DNA of 64,000 nucleotides. Origin: Paraneptunicella aestuarii. Lineage in GTDB: Bacteria > Pseudomonadota > Gammaproteobacteria > Enterobacterales > Alteromonadaceae. Shown piece by piece: positions 48,989 to 57,765 of this stretch. The notes beneath the pieces are model-generated. The model was not told where the DNA came from. It was given only the letters and a program-made list of their open reading frames with translations, and searched no databases. The DNA lies in assembly GCF_019900845.1 (NCBI RefSeq), contig NZ_CP074570.1, positions 3,844,001-3,908,000 of the forward strand. Direction: 5' to 3'. Position numbers and translations under genes: made by a program. The number at the start of each line of letters is the position of its first letter. Positions within the stretch are counted from its first letter, which is position 1.

Positions 48989-50305
48989 CTATAGTTCAGC
49001 CTGCATTCTCTCAAAGCTTTTCTGCTCGCCTGAAACGAAAGACTGCCATTGTTGAGCCATCTTGCGCGTCTGCTTGAATTTTTCAGCCAAGGCTAATTGA
49101 TTCAACGCCTCATTAAATTCCTTCTTGTTAAATAGCGCCATGCCAATAACCAGATGAGAAGTGCCAGGGTTACGCAATCCACCTTTCTCGATAGACTTTT
49201 CCGCTTCTGCAATGGCTTTGTCCCACTGTTCCATATTCAGGAAAATCTGGCTCAACTGGGCATTGAGCTCTCCATCAGTAGACAACTCTGCCGCAGCTTG
49301 CATAACCGGAATAGCTTTGTCATTTTCCTTGGCTGCTGCCCAGCATTGTGACAAGAAACGCAAATTACGCAGATTCTTTTCCAGCTTGCCGTTATCAAAG
49401 GCTTCTTCCATCAAACGAGCCGCTTTATAAGGCACTTGATGGTAGTAATACAGCTGAGACAAGTTGAAGATATCAGAGCCCTTCTCAACATACCCCTGCT
49501 GATAAGCCGACTCCATTACAGCTAACTGCTTTTTCTCTTCACCAATCTCGCCGTACATACCACCTAGCTGCAACCAATATTTAGGCTGGTCGTAATAACG
49601 AACTAATTTAACCAGAATATCAGTCACCTTCTTAGGCTGCTTTAGCTCGTAATAAATTGCGCGTTGCAAGATATACCAGTTTTCTTCAGCAATACCCTTT
49701 TCAGGATCAGCTTCTACCAACTCAATCGCTTTGTTGATATGAGTTAATGCAACGTCATATTGCTTTTGCTGATAACGAGCCTGAGCTTTTAACAGGAAGT
49801 TTTTAGGTGGAATATCACCGGTTTGTAGTGTTTCCCAACGCTCCAGATACTCGATACTTTTATCAAATTTCCCTTGCATCAAGCTCAACTGAGACAAACT
49901 AAACAAGGTCGTTTGTTCAAAAGATTCCGGAATAGGCTGTTGTGCAACCACCTGCTCAAACGATGCAATCGCCTCGTCGTATTTCTCGGCATTGTAATAA
50001 ATGAACCCATAAAAGTTGTACATCATAGCTTTTTCATAGCTATTCATGGAGTCACTTTTATCTTTCACCTTATCCAATACTTCAATCGCCTCGGCAACCT
50101 TACCTTCGTCACCCAAGGCCTGAGCGCGAGCTAACTGTTCGTAAACACGAGCTCTTAGTGCCGGTGTACGACGCGTTTTACGTTCTTTTTTCTCTTCCTG
50201 TGCATAAGCTTTGCCTGAATCAGCAACAGGAACGATAGAAGGAGCTACCAATATAGCAACGGTTGAAGCCGTCAATATGGAAACTCGCAAGAATTGTTTG
50301 ATCAT
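48989..50305 (-). CDS. Exported TPR protein of the TonB2 operon
   Basis: A 438-residue protein with a signal peptide (about 1-36, ending KAYAQ) followed by a basic segment and about eight tetratricopeptide-like repeats, for example EKYDEAIASFEQVVAQQP. Probably periplasmic. It is the last gene of the six-gene TonB operon, 9 bases after tonB. TPR proteins in this position are common in Vibrio- and Shewanella-like TonB2 systems; they are thought to assist the transport complex, but the exact role is not known. Confidence 0.88.
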   Translation of the reverse strand: MIKQFLRVSILTASTVAILVAPSIVPVADSGKAYAQEEKKERKTRRTPALRARVYEQLARAQALGDEGKVAEAIEVLDKVKDKSDSMNSYEKAMMYNFYGFIYYNAEKYDEAIASFEQVVAQQPIPESFEQTTLFSLSQLSLMQGKFDKSIEYLERWETLQTGDIPPKNFLLKAQARYQQKQYDVALTHINKAIELVEADPEKGIAEENWYILQRAIYYELKQPKKVTDILVKLVRYYDQPKYWLQLGGMYGEIGEEKKQLAVMESAYQQGYVEKGSDIFNLSQLYYYHQVPYKAARLMEEAFDNGKLEKNLRNLRFLSQCWAAAKENDKAIPVMQAAAELSTDGELNAQLSQIFLNMEQWDKAIAEAEKSIEKGGLRNPGTSHLVIGMALFNKKEFNEALNQLALAEKFKQTRKMAQQWQSFVSGEQKSFERMQAEL

Positions 50306-50314
50306 TGCGCCTCC

Positions 50315-50923
50315 TTAACCATCGATCTCAAATGAGATACGGTTTTGAACGCCTGCCACTTCAGTTGGCTCTCCATTCACCACTCTCGCCTTATATTTGA
50401 ACTTCAATGCCGCGTCGATTGCGGCCTGCTCAAATATGCCTTCAGGATTGGCTTCCACCACGATAGGATCTCGAACCGAACCTTGCTTGGTCACTGTGAA
50501 TTCCACGATAACATAACCTTCAATACCACGTTGTAGTGCTCTACGCGGGTACACAGGCGCCACCTTAACGATAGGCAAGTATTCACCATCACCAGACTCA
50601 AGCGCCAAACCACCACCAAGATCCAGGTCATTGCCCACATCAGCGGCAAAGTCTATATTTCCGCCCTCTGAATTAGGTGAAGCAGAATCAAGTTGTGGTT
50701 GGTTCATTTGCGGTGGAGGTTCTTTCGGCGGAGGCGGTTTACGCGGTTTGCGTTCCTTTTTCTCCGCCGATTCTTCTTTCTTTACTCGTACAAAGTCCAG
50801 AACACTGCCGCGAGGCGGATCTGTTAATGCACTACCGCCACTCTTGATCAGCGACTGCATCACATAAAACAGCGCCAGCGTAATGCCCAGACTTAATACT
50901 AACGCGATTAATATCCGTGACAT
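50315..50923 (-). CDS. tonB: TonB-type energy transducer (TonB2 class)
   Basis: Carries the energy of the proton gradient to outer-membrane receptors. The 202-residue protein is short: an N-terminal membrane anchor (about 5-27), a short proline/lysine-rich span (KPRKPPPPKEPPPQ), and the C-terminal TonB domain (about 112-202) with APVYPRRALQRGIEGYVIVEF-like sequence. Shortness is a mark of the TonB2 class, which relies on TtpC. It starts 2 bases after exbD. Confidence 0.93.
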   Translation of the reverse strand: MSRILIALVLSLGITLALFYVMQSLIKSGGSALTDPPRGSVLDFVRVKKEESAEKKERKPRKPPPPKEPPPQMNQPQLDSASPNSEGGNIDFAADVGNDLDLGGGLALESGDGEYLPIVKVAPVYPRRALQRGIEGYVIVEFTVTKQGSVRDPIVVEANPEGIFEQAAIDAALKFKYKARVVNGEPTEVAGVQNRISFEIDG

Positions 50924-50925
50924 AA

Positions 50926-51333
50926 TTACTGCTCTGCTGCTGCGATAGATACGTCGTAGGCTCCCGCTGCTCTGGAAGCGTCCATTACTTTAATCAGGGT
51001 ATCCACATCGGCTTTCTTGTCAGCCTGAATCACCACTGAGCCTTGAGGGTTTTCCGCTTTCAAGCGTTCAATGTTGGCCTGAACTGCACGTTGGTCAACC
51101 TTACGCTTGTTGATCCAGATCTCGCCCTTGTCAGAAATAGCCACCAAAATGGTTGCCCGAGGTTTGGAAACTGCCGTTGCAGCTTCTGGACGATTCACAT
51201 CAATACCCGCTTCTTTTACGAAAGAGGCTGTAACAATGAAGAAAATCAACATGATAAATACAACGTCCAGCATGGGCGTCATGTCAATTGTGGCTTCTTC
51301 CTCTTCCACCAGGTTTTGAAAATGTTGTTTCAT
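50926..51333 (-). CDS. exbD: ExbD-type proton channel subunit
   Basis: A 135-residue membrane protein with one segment (about 20-40) containing the conserved aspartate in PMLDVVFIMLIFF, the proton-carrying residue of ExbD/TolR/MotB proteins, and a small periplasmic domain. It works with ExbB and TonB. Operon member between exbB and tonB. Confidence 0.95.
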   Translation of the reverse strand: MKQHFQNLVEEEEATIDMTPMLDVVFIMLIFFIVTASFVKEAGIDVNRPEAATAVSKPRATILVAISDKGEIWINKRKVDQRAVQANIERLKAENPQGSVVIQADKKADVDTLIKVMDASRAAGAYDVSIAAAEQ

Positions 51334-51410
51334 CTTTCTCTCACTTACCCTTGGTTTGGGTTAAGTGCCGACCAATATCGGCACTCAGTTATGTCTTTCA
51401 GCCAATCGGT

Positions 51411-51944
51411 TTAGCCTTTGTGGCGATCCAGTTGCAATGCATCTTCAATGTGTAAGCGCTCAGACTTGGTGGTACGAACCAACCAGGTAGAAGCAAATAC
51501 ACCAGAAAGAGCGCCAACCATGCCAGCCATAGTAGGAATGGTTGCTTTGGATACACCTGACGCCATTGAACGAGCGTTACCCGAACCGGAAATAGCCATT
51601 ACATCGAATACTTCAATCATGCCCGTTACTGTTCCCATCAATCCCAACAATGGACACAACGCGACCATGGCCTGGATCACCGGAATTGAAGTTTTCAAGC
51701 TCAAATCCAAACGGGAAACCAACATTTGGCGAATTTGCTCTGCGTTCCAACTGCTCTTATCTTTTCGAGCATACCAGTTGGCGATTACGTGCTCTTTTTC
51801 CTTGCGATGCCAAATGAAGAAGTACAGTGCACGTTCCAGAATCAGTAACCACATCACCATGATTAGGAAACCAATGGCCAGAAGTACCTGACCACCTGTT
51901 TCTGTGAAATCCCGAATGGCTTCTAAAAATTCAATTAAGAACAT
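51411..51944 (-). CDS. exbB: ExbB-type proton channel subunit
   Basis: A 177-residue MotA/TolQ/ExbB protein with three membrane segments; the conserved core is LCPLLGLMGTVTGMIEVF. It forms the channel with ExbD. It sits between ttpC and exbD; the 77-base gap to exbD is the widest in the operon. Confidence 0.95.
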   Translation of the reverse strand: MFLIEFLEAIRDFTETGGQVLLAIGFLIMVMWLLILERALYFFIWHRKEKEHVIANWYARKDKSSWNAEQIRQMLVSRLDLSLKTSIPVIQAMVALCPLLGLMGTVTGMIEVFDVMAISGSGNARSMASGVSKATIPTMAGMVGALSGVFASTWLVRTTKSERLHIEDALQLDRHKG

Positions 51945-51961
51945 TGGTCTACTCCTTGAAC

Positions 51962-53329
51962 TTACGCTGTTTGCTCAGCGCGTTCAGCAATGACTCCAGC
52001 AGACTGTTCTTGAAGAATACTTACGATAGCTTTACTACGCGTGTTCAGCAGTGCGTACAGTAAGGTAGTCGGAATAGCCACAACCAAACCTAATACTGTG
52101 GTGACAAGTGCTGTAGAAATACCGCCAGCCATCAATTTAGGGTCTCCCGTACCAAACAAAGTAATTGCCTGGAAGGTGTTGATCATACCGGTAACAGTAC
52201 CGAGTAGACCCATAAGCGGAGCAACAACCGAGATAATCTTAACGATGGTCAGGAAGCGAGTCAGCTTCGGCAATTCGCCCAGAATCGACTCAGTCAAATG
52301 CAATTCCAATGCTTCAACATCGGCATTTGGATACTGATCACGAACCTGCATCACTCGACCAAGAGGGTTGTCGTTTTTGAAAGTGGTTGATTTCAACTGA
52401 CGATCAACTTTCACCTTAATCAATGAAAGGGTGATCAATCTTTCCAACGCTAACAACAAACCTACCGCACCAACAGCCAGAATGATGTAACCAACCAAGC
52501 CACCTTGCTCAATACGTTCTTGCAAGTTAGGCGCTTGTACCAACAAACCAAGGATAGAACCACCGGTTGGATCCAAACCGAACTCAACAAACTCGCCTTT
52601 AGACGCTTGCAGTGCCGCAGCGCTGTCGCCGTATCTGTCGGCTGGCTGGCGAATCAATTCTGCTACAGTGCCCGTTGCACTGTTGTAATCCAGATATTTG
52701 CCATCAGCAATCAAAGCGAAAGGCCCAACACGAACCACATCTTTGGTTACTTTGGTTCCACCCGCTTCAACCACGTCGGTAGAAAAGCGTACAACCTTAC
52801 CGGATTCCGTCATTTCACGTTGAACTTCAAACCAAACGCGCTCAATTTCTTCGATAGACGCCAACTTCGAGCTGGTTCCCATTGATTGCGCCAGGTTATC
52901 CAAAAATTCACCACGTCCTGGAATTTCGGCAGAAATCACAGAGTTAGCAAATTTGTTTTTGGTGTCACCCGATACTTGCTGCAACACACCAAACAGTTCT
53001 TTCAAAGAACCCAGACGCTTGCTCAAGGCTTCATTCAAATCAGCGATTTTGAACTCGTTCTCTTCGAAGCTGGTTTCCAGACGCTCACTGCGGTTTAACT
53101 CGTTGTTACGAGTGTCAGTCGCTTCACGCAACATGCGATCCTGTTCAGATACCTTCGCCATGAACTCTTTTTCACGGCTAGCATTCTGTTGATTCTGTTG
53201 GTATTTACCTTCTTCCAACTGCTTCAATAAAGCATCCAGATCCAAAGGTTTGGATTCCGCAGCCATTGCACCGCCAGCCATGAAGGAGGTCATCAATGCA
53301 GCAGAGATAAATTTAAACATGCTTTTCAT
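51962..53329 (-). CDS. ttpC: TtpC-like MotA/TolQ/ExbB protein of the TonB2 system
   Basis: A 455-residue protein with a signal peptide (ending GGAMAAES), a periplasmic coiled-coil region (about 35-130), a further periplasmic domain, and a C-terminal ExbB-like unit with three membrane segments (about 275-440, core LMGLLGTVTGMINTFQ). This matches TtpC of Vibrio TonB2 systems, an extra component needed for TonB2 function. It is second in the operon, 11 bases after the DUF3450 gene. Confidence 0.92.
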   Translation of the reverse strand: MKSMFKFISAALMTSFMAGGAMAAESKPLDLDALLKQLEEGKYQQNQQNASREKEFMAKVSEQDRMLREATDTRNNELNRSERLETSFEENEFKIADLNEALSKRLGSLKELFGVLQQVSGDTKNKFANSVISAEIPGRGEFLDNLAQSMGTSSKLASIEEIERVWFEVQREMTESGKVVRFSTDVVEAGGTKVTKDVVRVGPFALIADGKYLDYNSATGTVAELIRQPADRYGDSAAALQASKGEFVEFGLDPTGGSILGLLVQAPNLQERIEQGGLVGYIILAVGAVGLLLALERLITLSLIKVKVDRQLKSTTFKNDNPLGRVMQVRDQYPNADVEALELHLTESILGELPKLTRFLTIVKIISVVAPLMGLLGTVTGMINTFQAITLFGTGDPKLMAGGISTALVTTVLGLVVAIPTTLLYALLNTRSKAIVSILQEQSAGVIAERAEQTA

Positions 53330-53340
53330 TATTCCCGCTC

Positions 53341-54111
53341 CTACTCAGTCATCGCCACTGGCAGCATTAGAAGGTCTGGTGCCATTTGTTTCTTCGCCAT
53401 ACGTAGACCTTTCGTTACCTGAGTACGATAACTGGAAGGTAGCGCTTCCCATTGATTGGTTTGCTTGTTCCAAACACCTTGCAAGCTTGCATCACGAGTT
53501 TGATATACCAACAAGGTACGACCAACACGCAAGAAATCGACGTCACGCGCAGTACCTTCAACCGTCAACAAACCGGAATACGCTTCCATGGTACGACCGT
53601 AGTCCATTTCAACCTGATAGGCTTCCATCACTCGACGGAATTTTTCAGAAACAGACACATCCGCACGATCCATCATGTCGCGCAAATCCGCAATTCGCTT
53701 GCTACGCTCTTCCGGCAAGAAAGGCACATCTAAAGACACGAACTGTTCCAAACCGTCGATCATGCGCATCATCAATGGCGTAATTTGACGCTCGATAACG
53801 CTGACTTCGTCGATAGACTTGTTCAGGTCAGCCATTTCCTGAACCTGATTCTGGATTTGCTTTTGCAACTGAGCGTTGTAAACACGCAAACCATCGGTTT
53901 CTTTATTGATGGTTTTGAATTTCTGAATTTTGCTCTCGATCTTGTCGGTAATACCGTTGATCTTCTCTTGCGAGCTTGCTGCTGACTCGTTGATTTCAGA
54001 GGCAGCTTTTACAACAGGCTTTAAATACCCATCTTCTTGTGCAATTCCCGTATTAGCAAAGGCCATGCTGGCTGCTAATACTGCGACTGGGAACGTCTTG
54101 GAAAGCTTCAT
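53341..54111 (-). CDS. DUF3450 exported coiled-coil protein
   Basis: A 256-residue periplasmic protein: signal peptide (MKLSKTFPVAVLAASM, cleavage about NTGIAQ), coiled coil (about 30-110), then a globular beta-rich part (FLRVGRTLLVYQTRD). DUF3450 genes head TonB2-type operons in marine gammaproteobacteria; the protein probably touches TtpC or TonB, which is inference. First gene of the operon, with AGGGTAAG as ribosome binding site. Confidence 0.9.
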   Translation of the reverse strand: MKLSKTFPVAVLAASMAFANTGIAQEDGYLKPVVKAASEINESAASSQEKINGITDKIESKIQKFKTINKETDGLRVYNAQLQKQIQNQVQEMADLNKSIDEVSVIERQITPLMMRMIDGLEQFVSLDVPFLPEERSKRIADLRDMMDRADVSVSEKFRRVMEAYQVEMDYGRTMEAYSGLLTVEGTARDVDFLRVGRTLLVYQTRDASLQGVWNKQTNQWEALPSSYRTQVTKGLRMAKKQMAPDLLMLPVAMTE

Positions 54112-54385
54112 ATAGTCTTACCCTAAGCGTGATGATTACTGGCAGAAATGCCCTAATTTTGCTGGGGGCAGTTTAGGCAGGGTATGTGACAGTTTTATTA
54201 CATTTGAATGAGGACTGGATGAAAACTCTAAAGCTGAATAAAACTAACTTTACAGCAGGTAAAAATATTCATCAGAGATGGTTTAAAAGAAGAGTTCGTT
54301 TCAAATAGCGGAAAAGAGAAAAAATTTCTGCAACTTCAATTTTCCTTTACTACACTTTTTTCAGTCAACCAACAAAGGGGATGTT

Positions 54386-55768
54386 ATGCCTTCGGTAGCT
54401 ATCATCGAAAGCTGTAGTCATACCATTGAAGAAATAAGACATTCAATCGCTCAAACCAACCATAAGATCATTGCTATCACAAGTGAATTTGAAGAGTCGA
54501 TACTCACCCATCTTTGCCCAGATATTATCATAGCCGACTTTTCGTTCGTGCAACGAAAGCAATTCATGTTGTTTATGGAAAAGCTTCATTCAATTTCCCC
54601 CAACACCATTATTATTGCTGCAATAGAAACCAATAACGACGCATTGGTAGAAAAGGCGCTAGAAATCGCGGTTAACGACATCATTCGCAAGCCCATATGC
54701 GCTCGGGAACTCGTTCACAGAATACAACTGAACAGTGAGCTCAAGTCATTGCTCAAAGAAGCAAATGCTTCAAATAAAATCGCACCGTCTACCAAGCAAG
54801 AAACGCAAAAGAATAATCTGTCATCGGATCAGATTCTGGGCGACAGCGAACAAATTCATCAACTCAATGCCACTATCAAGCGAGCTTCCAGACTGGATTG
54901 GAATGCACTAATTCTCGGTAAGTCAGGCTCAGGAAAAGAACTGGTAGCCAAAGAAATCCATAAAAAAAGTAACCGCTGGAGCAGCCCCTTTATTGCATTA
55001 AATTGCGCTGGATTAAATGAGAGTCTTTTGAACTCTCAGTTATTTGGTCATGAAAAAGGCGCATTCACTGGCGCAGACAAACAAGTCAAAGGTGTATTTG
55101 AACTGGCAGATTCAGGGACATTGTTTCTGGACGAAATAGGCGACCTTCCACTCAGCATGCAAGGGATACTACTTCGTGTGCTGCAAGACAGCCAGGTAAC
55201 CAGAGTGGGCGCTCAAACCCCGATCAATGTGGATGTTCGTCTCGTATTCGCGACTCATAAACCTCTTCAGCAGTTAGTGCAAGAAGGAAAGTTCAGAGAG
55301 GATCTGTACTACCGAATTAACAGCCTGATTATCAATGTGCCCAGCCTTAAAGAAAGACGCTCCGACATTCCGCTGTTATTAACCAGTTTCCTGAATAAGC
55401 TATCTATCAGTATTGATGAGGATCCCAAACAACTGAATGCCGACGCCATGCATTGGTTAACGCAGCAATTATGGCCTGGTAATGTTCGACAACTTCAGCA
55501 AGTTGCCAGAAAGCTGACCTTGCTCACCTACAAATATATTTCCCTGGAGGATTGTATGGAAGCTTACGGCGCAGAGCATGTAGAACAGAATGTACAACCT
55601 CGGCTGGAAATCTCTAACTATAAAAATATTCAACAAAAGAATGAAGCTGAATATATTCGTAAAATCCTAATAGAATGCAATGGTGTCCGTTCCGACGCTG
55701 CGAAAAGGCTTGGCATTGGACGAGCTACCCTCTATAGAAAACTGAAATCATTAAATATTGACGATTAA
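54386..55768 (+). CDS. Sigma-54-dependent transcriptional activator with receiver-like domain
   Basis: A 460-residue enhancer-binding protein. The N-terminal receiver-like domain (about 1-115) keeps the phospho-acceptor position Asp51 and Lys102, but the usual acidic pair is reduced to Glu8-Ser9, so phosphorylation may be altered. The AAA+ domain (about 148-385) has Walker A GKSGSGKE (178-185), the sigma-54 contact loop GAFTGA (225-230) and Walker B LFLDE. A Fis-type helix-turn-helix closes the protein ([19 protein letters not shown]). No sensor kinase is adjacent. The two downstream genes each have a -24/-12 promoter and repeated TGTCTCA sites, so they are its likely targets. Confidence 0.93.
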   Translation: MPSVAIIESCSHTIEEIRHSIAQTNHKIIAITSEFEESILTHLCPDIIIADFSFVQRKQFMLFMEKLHSISPNTIIIAAIETNNDALVEKALEIAVNDIIRKPICARELVHRIQLNSELKSLLKEANASNKIAPSTKQETQKNNLSSDQILGDSEQIHQLNATIKRASRLDWNALILGKSGSGKELVAKEIHKKSNRWSSPFIALNCAGLNESLLNSQLFGHEKGAFTGADKQVKGVFELADSGTLFLDEIGDLPLSMQGILLRVLQDSQVTRVGAQTPINVDVRLVFATHKPLQQLVQEGKFREDLYYRINSLIINVPSLKERRSDIPLLLTSFLNKLSISIDEDPKQLNADAMHWLTQQLWPGNVRQLQQVARKLTLLTYKYISLEDCMEAYGAEHVEQNVQPRLEISNYKNIQQKNEAEYIRKILIECNGVRSDAAKRLGIGRATLYRKLKSLNIDD

Positions 55769-56004
55769 CCCAGTCTTATGGAACGGAATTCCCCTTCACA
55801 TTGCATTTTCTTTTCAGCCCTTGCTTATTATAACTAAGCGAGACTCTCTACACTTACACATCAACCAAAAGCTTCTTCATCAACATAAAACTCCCTTTAT
55901 CCCCCCCCATTTAAAGCAAATTTAATTTCCAATCACATTAGAGCGTGTTCTTACATGAATGCATTCTACATGATTGATTTTTAAGCATTTAGTTGTTTCA
56001 TTAA

Positions 56005-56052
56005 TGAGACAGGTGTCTCACGTGTCTCACCAATTCCTTCAAGATTGAGACA
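56005..56052 (+). promoter_or_regulatory. Enhancer-like TGTCTCA sites before paralogue 1
   Basis: Four copies of one 7-base half-site: TGAGACA (56005-56011), TGTCTCA (56014-56020), TGTCTCA (56023-56029) and TGAGACA (56046-56052). The first two form a perfect palindrome with a 2-base spacer, and the first three starts are 9 bases apart. They lie 76-123 bases upstream of the -24 element, as expected for activator sites of a sigma-54 promoter. Confidence 0.82.
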
Positions 56053-56127
56053 CTTTTTCCAGCAAACGCATATCGGTAAAAATTACAACCGATTGATTTT
56101 TAATGATTTTAGAAAAAAATTATGCAC

Positions 56128-56143
56128 TGGCAATATTTTTGCT
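56128..56143 (+). promoter_or_regulatory. Sigma-54 promoter of paralogue 1
   Basis: TGGCA-N6-TTGCT with GG (56129-56130) and GC (56141-56142) exactly 10 bases apart, a good match to the sigma-54 consensus TGGCAC-N5-TTGCW. It lies about 70 bases before the start codon. Confidence 0.82.
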
Positions 56144-56212
56144 CTATTGAAAATGACTTAAACACAAGCAGTTTTAATTTTTAACATAGAGCCAATCTGG
56201 AAAACTAAAATA

Positions 56213-57499
56213 ATGAAACTAAATAAACTAACAACAAGCATTTTGAAGGGTCTTTTCGTAGCAGCAGTAAGTGTAAGTGCAGTTTCTGCACAACCAAATC
56301 TAAGTTTTGATCAATACGATATCACTCAAGTGGGCTGGAGCGTTGTTTACACCGGATGTACTTTTGATGCTGCGTCTCAAACTGCCACTTACAGCTATGA
56401 CTTGACTGTAGACAGTGCAGAAAAAGATCTGTCTCACTGGGTGCTTGCTTTCGACACGGATATGGTCATTGTTGATTCTACGGGTAACGCTGTAACCGAA
56501 TTCGGCCTCGACCCAACAACAGGTGTGTACGGCTTCAAATGGGATAGCGGTCAAGATTCTGGCACAACCCAAACCTACACTCTCACAGTGAATGGTGAAT
56601 GTAATGCGGTAGCAACTGAGTATTCAGTGAAAGGTGGTACCTACTTCGCCATCGGTGAAACAATGGGGCCTTCAGCAGGTGACGGTGGTGGCGATCCAGA
56701 AATTACTACCTATTCAATCTCAGGTTCTCTGTACATAGATGCCAACAACAACCAGTCTCTTGATAGCGACGAGCCAGCTTTGAACAATACCACTGTTCAA
56801 CTACTTGATGACTCAGGTTCTATCATTGCAGAAGCCTTCTCCGACGGTAACGGTAACTACACCTTTGAAGGTTTGCTACCGGGCAATTACACAGTGGTTG
56901 TGCCAGAAGCCACTGCCGACATCGACAGCGACTTTAACGAATCATTAACCGAATACTACAACACCTGGTCAAACCTGACTCCCGTGACAGTTGTCTCTCA
57001 AGATGTGGCTGACGTTGATTTTGGTTACAGCGCAGATATGGGTGCAGTGTTGGATGACCTTGACCCAACCGACCCTGACGCTGACGGTTACAGCTTCATC
57101 GGTTCAGGTAAAACCATCGGTTTCTGGAAGCATCAACATGCCGTTGCTCTTAAAGGCAAAGGTCGTGCTCACATCGACAGTGAAACCCTGACTGATTACC
57201 TGACTACTATCGAATCACTTTGGTTGTCTAACCCTTATCAGTTCGGTGCAGCAAAAATCAGTGCAAGTAACGACATTCTGTCAGCGCGTACTTCTGATGA
57301 AACTGAACTGCTGAACAAGCAAATGTTGGCGACTGAATTAAACCATGTTGACGGAAGAGGCTTGACCGACAACCTGGAACTACAAGCTACCTTGCTAGCC
57401 TACGGTGAATACGTCAGTGCCTATAATGCTCAGTTTACTCGCGAAGAAGTCCTGGCAGTGAAAGACCTGATGGATACCATCAACAACTCTGGTGAATAG
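56213..57499 (+). CDS. Secreted multidomain protein, paralogue 1
   Basis: A 428-residue exported protein with a signal peptide (cleavage about SAVSA-Q27). Domain 1 (about 30-155) is beta-rich with Cys49 and Cys130 as a possible disulfide. A Gly/Asp linker follows. Domain 2 (about 166-275) is an SdrD-B/CNA-B-like Ig fold (GSLYIDANNNQSLDSDEPAL, then GNYTFEGLLPGNYTVVVPE). An Asp-rich DPTDPDADG calcium-site-like stretch leads to a C-terminal domain (about 294-428) opening with TIGFWKHQHA. No sorting or membrane anchor is seen at the C-terminus. The next gene is a close paralogue. The gene has its own sigma-54 promoter, activator sites and terminator. Probably an extracellular or surface protein; the role is unknown. 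Confidence 0.88.
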   Translation: MKLNKLTTSILKGLFVAAVSVSAVSAQPNLSFDQYDITQVGWSVVYTGCTFDAASQTATYSYDLTVDSAEKDLSHWVLAFDTDMVIVDSTGNAVTEFGLDPTTGVYGFKWDSGQDSGTTQTYTLTVNGECNAVATEYSVKGGTYFAIGETMGPSAGDGGGDPEITTYSISGSLYIDANNNQSLDSDEPALNNTTVQLLDDSGSIIAEAFSDGNGNYTFEGLLPGNYTVVVPEATADIDSDFNESLTEYYNTWSNLTPVTVVSQDVADVDFGYSADMGAVLDDLDPTDPDADGYSFIGSGKTIGFWKHQHAVALKGKGRAHIDSETLTDYLTTIESLWLSNPYQFGAAKISASNDILSARTSDETELLNKQMLATELNHVDGRGLTDNLELQATLLAYGEYVSAYNAQFTREEVLAVKDLMDTINNSGE

Positions 57500-57532
57500 T
57501 ATTTAATCCCGTCCTCAACTTGTTTTAGCTTG

Positions 57533-57560
57533 GCCCCATCTTAATTGATGGGGCTTTTTT
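57533..57560 (+). terminator. Terminator of paralogue 1
   Basis: Eight-bp stem GCCCCATC/GATGGGGC with loop TTAATT and a T6 tail; it separates the two paralogues into independent transcription units. Confidence 0.92.
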
Positions 57561-57572
57561 GTTTGTCTTGCT

Positions 57573-57620
57573 TGTCTCAACTGTCTCAACTGTCTCAAGA
57601 AATGATCCATATCTGAGACA
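57573..57620 (+). promoter_or_regulatory. Enhancer-like TGTCTCA sites before paralogue 2
   Basis: Three direct TGTCTCA copies at 57573, 57582 and 57591 (9-base spacing), then TGAGACA at 57614-57620; a degenerate fourth direct copy TGTCTTG is in phase at 57564. They lie 74-121 bases before the -24 element, almost the same distance as for paralogue 1. Confidence 0.82.
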
Positions 57621-57693
57621 CTTGTCCCCTTCCCTTTCAGGTAAAAAAGTTGCAGCAACATGATTTTGATAGGCTTTTTACAACCTGCAAAAC

Positions 57694-57709
57694 TGGCAGC
57701 CTTCTTGAA
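57694..57709 (+). promoter_or_regulatory. Sigma-54-like promoter of paralogue 2
   Basis: TGGCAG-N5-TTGAA: the -24 GG (57695-57696) is perfect and the spacing is right, but the -12 GC is GA. It lies 57 bases before ATG 57766. A weaker promoter than that of paralogue 1 is likely. Confidence 0.6.
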
Positions 57710-57765
57710 TCCCTTACATTCTCACTTTCACCAAAATCTCTTCAACTCCATTGGAAATCAAGCTA

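Noticed and set aside
51418..51891. 157-codon open frame on the plus strand
   Set aside because: It lies fully antisense to exbB, whose product has clear family motifs; the frame has no recognisable protein features.
53250..53783. 177-codon open frame on the plus strand
   Set aside because: Antisense to the ttpC start and the DUF3450 gene; no domain, no ribosome binding site.
57564..57620. Regular 9-base TGTCTCA repeats as a CRISPR or minisatellite
   Set aside because: Units are far too short for CRISPR, and the same half-site occurs in both orientations at matched distance from a sigma-54-type promoter, which fits protein binding sites.
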